A stretch of 6,207 nt of DNA from Verrucomicrobiales bacterium (GTDB lineage: Bacteria; Verrucomicrobiota; Verrucomicrobiia; Verrucomicrobiales; DEV007), in assembly GCA_007123695.1 (NCBI GenBank), contig SLGN01000724.1, forward strand, positions 1 through 6,207, in the 5' to 3' direction. The translations under genes and the position numbers were made by a program. Numbering within the stretch: the stretch's first letter is position 1; each line of letters opens with the position of its first letter. The notes beneath the pieces are model-generated. The model had not been told where the DNA came from, did not search any database, and saw only the letters and a program-made list of their open reading frames with translations. Shown piece by piece: positions 1 to 4,746 of the stretch.

Positions 1-60
1 CACGACGTCGACGGCGCGGTCGGAGCCGTGCGGGGGGGGCGTGTCTTCGGATTTGGCCAT
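1..60 (-). CDS. N-terminus of unidentified protein downstream of an ABC-2 permease (partial)
   Basis: Only the first 20 codons are in the window; the gene continues past the left edge. An ATG at 60 opens a frame beginning MAKSEDTPPPHGSDRAVD that stays open to position 1. The visible part is hydrophilic, with no signal peptide or membrane segment yet. It starts 38 nt after the permease stop, on the same strand, so it is probably the third gene of that operon. In Gld-type ABC-2 clusters this slot is usually held by a GldG-like membrane-anchored auxiliary protein. That identity is an inference from gene order only and cannot be tested on 20 residues. The codons for residues 7-10 contain a run of eight G on the plus strand (32-39). 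No Shine-Dalgarno sequence precedes the ATG. An alternative start downstream, beyond the window, cannot be excluded. Confidence 0.5.
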   Translation of the reverse strand, partial: MAKSEDTPPPHGSDRAVDVV

Positions 61-98
61 TGCCGGGAAATCTGGGGTCGGGGTCGGGGGCGCGGGGT

Positions 99-854
99 TC
101 AGGCGCGCCATTTGCGCGACTCGAGGACGTGGTGGGTGAGGCTGAGCAGGACCGCGCTGAAGGAGAGGTAGTAGACGAGGGGGCGGCTGTCGAGCAGCCC
201 CTCGGCGAGCACGTCGATGTGCCCGATGGTGGAGAAGTAGGAGAGCCCCTCGGCCCATCCCGAACCGGGGTTGAGCCCGAAGGCCTGGAGAAAGCCGAGG
301 AAGTAGTGGAGCATGCCGAGGACGAAGGTGAGCATCGCCGCGACGAGCGGATTCGAGGTCAGGGCCGAGGCGAGCGTGCCGAGGGCGACGTGGAAGGCCC
401 CGACGAGAAAGAGCCCCGCCGCGCCCCCGAGGACGGCCCCGCCGTGGAAGGCCGAGACCTCGCCCGTGACCGCGCGGAAGATGGCGAAGAAGAGCAGCAC
501 CGGGAGGACGATGACGAGGTAGGCGGCAAAGGCGGCGGCGTATTTCGCGAGGACCACCTCGCTGGTGCGCACCGGCGCGGTGAGGAGCCCCTCGATCGTG
601 CCCATCCTGCGCTCGTCGGCGAAAAGCCGCATCGTGACGAGAGGAAAGACAATGAGGAAGGCCATCCAGAACCAGCCCGACGACAGGAGGTTGTGGACGA
701 GGCCCCGCGGAGAGGCGCGGACCTCCATGGCCCGGACCATGCCGAGGAAGAGCCACCCGTTGAGGAACGCGAAAAGCCCCATCACCACGTAGGCGAGCGG
801 CGACAGAAAAAAGGACCGGATCTCCTTGAGGAAGAGGATGGCGAAGGCACGCAT
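99..854 (-). CDS. ABC-2 type transporter permease (GldF-like)
   Basis: This is an integral inner-membrane permease of 251 aa, the usual size for ABC-2 membrane subunits of the GldF/NatB type. About six hydrophobic segments are visible, near residues 19-40, 58-77, 104-127, 140-162, 167-190 and 226-244. After the second comes the family's typical cytoplasmic stretch, FADERRMGTIEGLLTAPV (78-95), which is where such permeases are thought to contact the ATPase. The end has the recurrent GHIDVLAEGLLDSR...VYYLSF pattern (211-232) that precedes the last helix. The gene follows its ATPase with a 60-nt gap, and the two should form one exporter complex. Substrate is unknown: gliding-motility proteins are named after this family, but homologues occur in many non-gliding bacteria, so the Gld label describes similarity and not function. 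The ATG at 854 lacks a Shine-Dalgarno sequence; its upstream bases are pyrimidine-rich (tccctttcc). Confidence 0.9.
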   Translation of the reverse strand: MRAFAILFLKEIRSFFLSPLAYVVMGLFAFLNGWLFLGMVRAMEVRASPRGLVHNLLSSGWFWMAFLIVFPLVTMRLFADERRMGTIEGLLTAPVRTSEVVLAKYAAAFAAYLVIVLPVLLFFAIFRAVTGEVSAFHGGAVLGGAAGLFLVGAFHVALGTLASALTSNPLVAAMLTFVLGMLHYFLGFLQAFGLNPGSGWAEGLSYFSTIGHIDVLAEGLLDSRPLVYYLSFSAVLLSLTHHVLESRKWRA

Positions 855-914
855 GGAAAGGGATTCAACAGGGTCGGGTCACAGGCTCAACAGGGTCATC
901 ACTCCAAAACTCCA
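855..914 (-). repeat. Spacer with short degenerate direct repeats between ATPase and permease genes
   Basis: Two repeat patterns can be read directly. On the plus strand TCAACAGGGTC occurs at 865-875 and again at 887-897, a 22-nt period, with a related 11-mer (gggtcacaggc) between them. From 897 onward an 8-nt periodicity begins with CATCACTC (897-904), CAAAACTC (905-912) and CATCACTC (913-920), and decays into C/T-rich units to about 944, inside the ATPase gene. The copies are too few, too short and too uneven for a CRISPR array, and no inverted repeat suggests a REP element. Function is unknown; replication slippage or a lineage-specific intergenic repeat are the simplest explanations. Confidence 0.55.
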
Positions 915-1877
915 TCACTCCCCCTCTCCTCCACTCCCCTCCCCCGCCTCCTCCTTGAGCAGATCCACGAACGCGTCCTCGAGCGAGGCGGCGCGGCTGG
1001 AGAGCTCGCGGACGGGCCAGCCTTCCTTGACGGCGAGGGCGTGGACTTCCTCGCGCAGGTCGCGGGCGGGATCGGTGGACAGGGAGAAGGCGGTCCACCC
1101 CTCGCGTGGCTCTCCGGCGGTGACTTCCTCGACGCCGGGCAGGGCCGCGAGCTTCTCCCGCGCCGGGGCGGCGTCGGTCTTGGCCTCGAGCAGCAGCGAG
1201 CCGGGGCGGCGGAGCCGGGCGATCAGGCTCTGCGGAGAGTCCGACGCGCGGACCCGGCCGCGGTCGATGATGACGACCCGGCCGCAGGTCATCTCGACCT
1301 CGGACAGGATGTGGGTGGAGATGAGGATGGTGTGGCGCTCGCCGAGCCGGCGGATGAGGTCGCGCGACTGGCGGATCTGCCCGGGGTCGAGGCCGTTCGT
1401 GGGCTCGTCGAGGACGAGCAGCTCGGGCTTGTGGACGAGGGCGTCGGCGAGCCCGACCCGCTGGCGGTAGCCTTTCGAGAGAGTCGCGATGGGCTTGCGC
1501 TCGACGGCGGCCAGCGAGCAGGTGTCCATGGCCTCGGCCACGGCGGCGCGGCAGTCGCGGGCGGGCACGCCCTTGAGCCGCGCCCGGAAGCGCAGATACT
1601 CGCCTACCCGCATGTCGGGATAGAGGGGCACGTTTTCCGGCATGTAGCCGATGCGGCGCCGCACCTCGAGGGACTGCTCGTAGATGTCGAAGCCGGCCAC
1701 CGTGGCGCTGCCCTCGGTGGCGGAGAGGAAGCAGGTCAGCATCCGCAGGGTGGTGCTCTTGCCCGCGCCGTTGGGCCCGAGGAAGCCGACGATCTCCCCC
1801 TTCCCCACCTCGAAGGAGATGCGGTCGACGGCGGTGCGGCCGGCATAGCGCTTGGTGAGTTCGCGGGCTTCGATCAT
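915..1877 (-). CDS. ABC transporter ATP-binding protein (GldA/NatA-like)
   Basis: This 320-aa cytoplasmic ATPase powers the ABC-2 permease encoded just downstream. All catalytic motifs are intact: Walker A GPNGAGKST (34-42), a Q-loop position of the YMPE type (78-81, as usual in this subfamily), signature LSKGYRQRV (133-141), Walker B LLVLDEP (153-159), D-loop NGLD (161-164) and the H-loop histidine in ISTHILSE (H189). The LSKGYRQR form and a C-terminal domain of roughly 100 residues after the core are typical of GldA/NatA/CcmA-like exporters. The core family match ends near LEDAFVDLLKEE; the last ten residues, AGEGSGGEGE, are low-complexity and are encoded by the 8-nt C/T-rich repeat that continues into the spacer. 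The ATG at 1877 gives the correct N-terminus (MIEARELTKRY). No close Shine-Dalgarno sequence is seen; a GGAGAG lies too far upstream, about 20 nt away. Confidence 0.95.
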   Translation of the reverse strand: MIEARELTKRYAGRTAVDRISFEVGKGEIVGFLGPNGAGKSTTLRMLTCFLSATEGSATVAGFDIYEQSLEVRRRIGYMPENVPLYPDMRVGEYLRFRARLKGVPARDCRAAVAEAMDTCSLAAVERKPIATLSKGYRQRVGLADALVHKPELLVLDEPTNGLDPGQIRQSRDLIRRLGERHTILISTHILSEVEMTCGRVVIIDRGRVRASDSPQSLIARLRRPGSLLLEAKTDAAPAREKLAALPGVEEVTAGEPREGWTAFSLSTDPARDLREEVHALAVKEGWPVRELSSRAASLEDAFVDLLKEEAGEGSGGEGE

Positions 1878-1959
1878 CTGCGGCGTGCGGACGGGGCTCT
1901 CCTGTCCTTCTTTTTCTTACACGGGACGCGCCGGAGGTTCAATGCCAAGTTGTGCTGAC

Positions 1960-1984
1960 TGCTCCCCCAGCGCCCCCCGGAGCA
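1960..1984 (-). repeat. Inverted repeat TGCTCC-N13-GGAGCA
   Basis: A perfect 6-bp inverted repeat (1960-1965 with 1979-1984) flanks a 13-nt C-rich loop on the plus strand (G-rich on the minus strand). It lies about 55 nt past the rodA stop and about 83 nt before the ATPase start. It could be an mRNA hairpin or an operator-like site. The stem is short, and in a GC-rich spacer such pairs also arise by chance. Confidence 0.25.
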
Positions 1985-1998
1985 CCTGCGGCGCGGCA

Positions 1999-2019
1999 GC
2001 CCCGGCATCCGGTCGGGGC
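1999..2019 (-). terminator. Possible rodA 3' hairpin (no T tract)
   Basis: A 6-bp all-G/C stem (GCCCCG at 1999-2004 pairing with CGGGGC at 2014-2019) with a 9-nt loop begins about 20 nt after the rodA stop. No T-run follows on the minus strand, so it does not meet the criteria for an intrinsic terminator. It may be a 3'-end stabilising structure, part of a Rho-dependent end, or chance. Confidence 0.25.
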
Positions 2020-2038
2020 AACCGTGGCGGCGGGGTCT

Positions 2039-3214
2039 TCATTCGAGATGCTCGACTTGCAGCCGCGCCTCGACCGGCTCGGGCTCGATCCGGTGGATCC
2101 ACACGCTCTGGACGAGACCGAGGAGGAAGAGCACGATCACGGTGAAGGTGCCGCCGAAGCTGATCAGCGGCAGCGGGATCCCCGTGATCGGCATGATGAG
2201 CAGGTTCATGCCGACGTTCTGGTAGATGTGGGCGAAGAGCAGGCCCACCACCCCGACGACGAGGAGACGCCCGAGGACATCGCGGCTGTAGAAGGCCACG
2301 TGGAGGCACTGCATCAGGAGAAGCAGGAATCCGCCGAGCAGGAGAAGGCTGCCGCGGAATCCGTGGACCTCGGCCAGAACCGGAAAGATGAAGTCGTTGA
2401 TCGCGGTGTGGGGCGAGATGAAGCCCTTGTGGTTGACCGTGTCGGGATTCTTGAAGCCCTTGCCGCGCCACCCTCCGCTGCCGATGGCGAGAAGGGCGTT
2501 GTAGGCGTTGTAGGCCTCGCCGAGCACGTTGACCCTCTTGCCCTGCAGCATCTCGATCTGGGTGGTGATGCGCTTTTTCTGGTATTCCTTGAGCCCGAAG
2601 AAATAGGCGAAGGGGAGGAAAATCGTCGCGGTCAGGATGATGACCGCAAAATAGCGCAGGGGGATGTTGCCCACGAGGATCATCGCCCCGTAGACCGGTA
2701 TCCAGACGATGGCCGATCCGAGGTCGCCCTGCTTGAGGACGAGCAGAAAGGGCACCGCCATGATCGCACCGGAGACGAGGAGCCGCATGAAGGGGTTGCG
2801 GAAGACGGGGTGGACCAGGTGCATCGTGCTGAGGGCCAGCGCCAGGGCGATGATCCCGGCCCCGATGGTGATCTGCGAGGGCTGGATCAGCATGAAGCCG
2901 ATGTTGAGCCAGCCCCTCGTGCCGTAGACCGAGGTTCCGAAGAAGGTGGTGTAGGCGAGCACGATCACCGAGACGATGTAGAACGGAAGGCCGAGCCGCC
3001 GGATCCATCGGTAGTCGATGAGGCTGGCGCCGAAGTAGCCGACGAGCCCGATTAGCAGCCACAACGTCTGGTAGCGCCACTTGTTCGACAGCTCGGGATC
3101 TTCCCGCATCCAGCAGGCACTGTAGATGGCGAAGACCCCGAAGACGGCGAGGGCGACGATGTTGGCGAAGAGAAGCCAGTTCGAGCCGATGAATTTCCGG
3201 AAGAGCGGGGTCAT
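2039..3214 (-). CDS. rodA: Rod shape-determining protein RodA (SEDS peptidoglycan glycosyltransferase)
   Basis: RodA polymerises lipid II into glycan strands in the inner membrane, working with a class B penicillin-binding protein (PBP2) in the elongation complex. The 391-aa length and about ten hydrophobic segments fit the family. SEDS landmarks are present in order: GTRGWLNIG (98-106), QPSQ (111-114), KQGDLGSA (161-168), GSGGWRGKGF (245-254), NDFIFPVLAE (273-282) with D274 at the position of the essential catalytic Asp, NVGMN (333-337) and GIPLPLISFGG (345-355). The QPSQ replaces the more usual QPSE. RodA is preferred over FtsW because of the N-terminal and C-terminal sequence (GLVQSVWIHR) and the absence of division genes nearby, but the SEDS paralogues are similar. 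The ATG at 3214 lies 7 nt after the stop of the pseudo-ATPase gene, so the two are very probably co-transcribed. No Shine-Dalgarno sequence precedes it; the bases there are ATCCTCC. Confidence 0.92.
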   Translation of the reverse strand: MTPLFRKFIGSNWLLFANIVALAVFGVFAIYSACWMREDPELSNKWRYQTLWLLIGLVGYFGASLIDYRWIRRLGLPFYIVSVIVLAYTTFFGTSVYGTRGWLNIGFMLIQPSQITIGAGIIALALALSTMHLVHPVFRNPFMRLLVSGAIMAVPFLLVLKQGDLGSAIVWIPVYGAMILVGNIPLRYFAVIILTATIFLPFAYFFGLKEYQKKRITTQIEMLQGKRVNVLGEAYNAYNALLAIGSGGWRGKGFKNPDTVNHKGFISPHTAINDFIFPVLAEVHGFRGSLLLLGGFLLLLMQCLHVAFYSRDVLGRLLVVGVVGLLFAHIYQNVGMNLLIMPITGIPLPLISFGGTFTVIVLFLLGLVQSVWIHRIEPEPVEARLQVEHLE

Positions 3215-3221
3215 GGAGGAT

Positions 3222-4004
3222 TCAGGCGGCGTGCTGGAGGAGCCTGCGGGTGTGGTCGTGGGCGGGCAGGGCGAGGATCGCGGCGGCGTCCCCCTGCTCG
3301 ACGAGCCGCCCGCGGTGGCAAACGGCCATGCCGTCGGCGAGGGCCGCGGCCACGGCGATGTCGTCGACGAGCAGCAGCAGGGCGATGCGCCGGTCTTCGC
3401 GGAGGCGGCGGAGACGCTCCGCCAGCTCGCGGGCGGCGACGGCGTCGAGCCCCTCGGCGGGGCCGAGGCAGACGAGCAGATCGGGGCCGGGGAGCAAGGC
3501 CCGCGCCAGCGCGGCGAGCTGGCGCTCGAGATCGTCGAGTTCGGCGGGGAAAAGGTCGCGCACCGCCTCCGACAGCCCGCAGTCGATCATGGCCGACTCC
3601 ACGAGTTCATCCCGCTCCTCGCGCGTGGTCCCGCCATGCCAGGCCCGCAGCACTTCGGCGAAGGACTGCTGCACCGTCTGCAAGGGCGGGAGCTGTCCGT
3701 AGCGCAGCGGAAAGAGCGCCTGGACCCGCCGCCGCAAGGGGCGGAAGCTCCGCTCGGGCAGCCCCGCGAGATCGATCCCGGCGATGCGCACCGAGCCGGC
3801 GAGCGGCGGCTCTTCCTTCAACAGGGCCATGGCGAGACAGCGCAGGGCCTCGCGCGACTCGGAGACGACGGCGTAGCTGCCGCCCCGCTCCACCACGAAG
3901 CCGAGCCTCTCGAGCAAGGTTTCGCGCACCGCACTGGCACGCAGCCACGTGCGGCGCGACCGCAGCCGCCCCACCGATAGCTCTTCCGCCTCGACCAGTT
4001 CCAT
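3222..4004 (-). CDS. Degenerate ABC-ATPase-like protein (OppF/DppF-type fold, catalytic motifs lost)
   Basis: The 260-aa frame is intact and aligns by eye along its whole length with OppF/DppF oligopeptide-transporter ATPases, yet the functional residues are gone. Where Walker A should be, GESGSGKST is SESREALRC (48-56), with Leu54 for the Lys. The Q-loop FQDP is FPLR (98-101). The LSGGQ signature is LDDLE (156-160), followed by the normal RQ..A.ARAL pattern. The Walker B LLIADEP is LLVCLGP (176-182), losing both Asp and Glu. The H-loop SHD is VDD (213-215). The D-loop Asp (D187) and the OppF-like ending, GRLVEQG...PAHDHTRRLL, remain. It should therefore fold like a nucleotide-binding domain but not hydrolyse ATP; this is inference. 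No permease or binding-protein gene is adjacent. It sits 7 nt before rodA, suggesting a scaffold or regulatory role in that unit. The ATG at 4004 is preferred over a TTG at 4040, which overlaps a promoter-like element. Confidence 0.75.
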   Translation of the reverse strand: MELVEAEELSVGRLRSRRTWLRASAVRETLLERLGFVVERGGSYAVVSESREALRCLAMALLKEEPPLAGSVRIAGIDLAGLPERSFRPLRRRVQALFPLRYGQLPPLQTVQQSFAEVLRAWHGGTTREERDELVESAMIDCGLSEAVRDLFPAELDDLERQLAALARALLPGPDLLVCLGPAEGLDAVAARELAERLRRLREDRRIALLLLVDDIAVAAALADGMAVCHRGRLVEQGDAAAILALPAHDHTRRLLQHAA

Positions 4005-4011
4005 GGCGGGA

Positions 4012-4040
4012 ATTGTAGCCGTCGGCGGGGATTCCAGCAA
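4012..4040 (-). promoter_or_regulatory. Putative sigma70-type promoter for the pseudo-ATPase/rodA unit, possibly leaderless
   Basis: On the minus strand TTGCTG (4040-4035) and TACAAT (4017-4012) are separated by exactly 17 nt. They match the -35 consensus at 4 of 6 positions and the -10 at 5 of 6. The site lies in a 64-nt gap after gph whose gph-proximal half (about 4041-4068) is AT-rich compared with its surroundings. Only 7 nt lie between the -10 box and the ATG at 4004, which would place transcription start at or beside the A of the start codon and give a leaderless mRNA. Confidence 0.4.
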
Positions 4041-4068
4041 TCCTTAAGATTTCCGAAACATACAAAGC

Positions 4069-4746
4069 TCAGCCGATCCACTCGAGCAGGTCACGGGGCT
4101 GCTCCAGAATCGCCCCGGCCCCGGCGGCCCGCAGCTCGTCCACGGGGCGGAATCCCCAGGCCACGCCGAGCGCCCGCATCCCGGCGTTGCGGGCCGTCAT
4201 CATGTCGACGTCGGAGTCGCCGACGAAGAGGCAATCCTCCGGGGCGACGCCGATGCGGGCGGCGGCCTCCAGCGCGCCGGCGGGATCGGGCTTGCGGGGA
4301 TGCCCCTCGCGGTGCCCCACGACGGCGGCCCAGCGCCACCCCCCGAGAAAGGCATCGACGCAGTCGAGGGTGAAGTCGTGGGCCTTGTTGGAAACCACCC
4401 CGCAGGGCACCGCCGCCGCCGCGAGCCGGTCGAGCAGCTCGGCGATTCCGGGATAGGGTGCGGAGGTGTTGCGCCAGTTGCGGGCGTAGGCGGCGCGGTA
4501 CTCGGCCAGCACCGCCGCGACTTCCTCGTCGGTGCGGGGCCGCTGCGGCTCGGGGAAGATGTCGCGGGCAAGATTGACCATGCCGTTGCCGATGTAGACA
4601 CGGTAGGCGTCGAGCGGATGCGGCGGCAGGCCCCGTCCCGCGAGGACCTCGTTGCCGGAGGCGGCGAGGTCGCGCAGGGTGTCGAGGAGCGTGCCGTCGA
4701 GGTCGAAGAGCACCGCTTTGCCGCAGGGATCGCTGGGATCGCTCAT
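4069..4746 (-). CDS. gph: HAD-superfamily phosphatase, phosphoglycolate phosphatase type
   Basis: This 225-aa soluble enzyme belongs to HAD subfamily IA. Motif I is FDLDGTLLDT (14-23) with nucleophile D15 and acid/base D17, motif II is the Ser in VVSNKA (S119), motif III is Lys152 in RKPDP, and motif IV is GDSDVDM (176-182). The cap region (about 20-95) contains YIGNGMVNLARDIFP (51-65), similar to the Gph pattern. The likely reaction is hydrolysis of 2-phosphoglycolate, a damage product of DNA repair and oxygenation, to glycolate. Related HAD enzymes such as the pyrophosphatase PpaX cannot be excluded by motif alone. The start at 4746 is chosen over one at 4830 because motif I then lies at the normal distance from the N-terminus and because its ATG overlaps the leuA TGA as ATGA, indicating translational coupling. 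No Shine-Dalgarno sequence is seen, consistent with that. Confidence 0.85.
   Translation of the reverse strand: MSDPSDPCGKAVLFDLDGTLLDTLRDLAASGNEVLAGRGLPPHPLDAYRVYIGNGMVNLARDIFPEPQRPRTDEEVAAVLAEYRAAYARNWRNTSAPYPGIAELLDRLAAAAVPCGVVSNKAHDFTLDCVDAFLGGWRWAAVVGHREGHPRKPDPAGALEAAARIGVAPEDCLFVGDSDVDMMTARNAGMRALGVAWGFRPVDELRAAGAGAILEQPRDLLEWIG

Larger units (their letters stand above)
1878..2038 (-). other. Intergenic region between rodA and the ABC operon
   Basis: This 161-nt gap is the largest non-coding stretch in the window. Read in the direction of transcription it holds a GC hairpin (1999-2019), a second inverted repeat (1960-1984), a weak sigma70-like pair (TTGAAC at 1942-1937, 17 nt, TAAGAA at 1919-1914, about 4/6 and 3/6 matches) and a purine-rich leader at 1919-1898 (TAAGAAAAAGAAGGACAGGA). 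The layout fits the end of the rodA transcript followed by a separate promoter for the ABC genes, but none of the elements is strong enough alone to prove it. Plus-strand frames through here are antisense shadows. Confidence 0.4.

Noticed and set aside
865..944. CRISPR array or REP element
   Set aside because: Repeat units are only 8-11 nt, few and degenerate, there are no uniform spacers, no cas genes and no stem-forming inverted repeats.
60..1958. 632-aa plus-strand open frame
   Set aside because: It is antisense to the permease and ATPase, which both have clear family motifs. The translation is Glu/Gly/Arg-rich with no recognisable domain, as expected for a GC-rich shadow.
1917..3080. Long minus-strand frame and the opposing plus-strand frame at 1952-3055, both overlapping rodA
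   Set aside because: Both are out-of-frame shadows of rodA; their translations are Arg/Pro/His- or Asp/Glu-rich low-complexity sequence without motifs.
3126..3980. 284-aa plus-strand frame opposite the pseudo-ATPase gene
   Set aside because: The minus-strand frame aligns with OppF/DppF throughout, while this one shows no family resemblance. It was considered because the minus-strand protein lacks motifs, but the preserved scaffold residues settle it.
4005..4040. TTG start for the pseudo-ATPase, adding 12 residues
   Set aside because: The extra residues (LESPPTATIPA) do not resemble the family, there is no usable ribosome site, and the stretch overlaps the promoter-like boxes.
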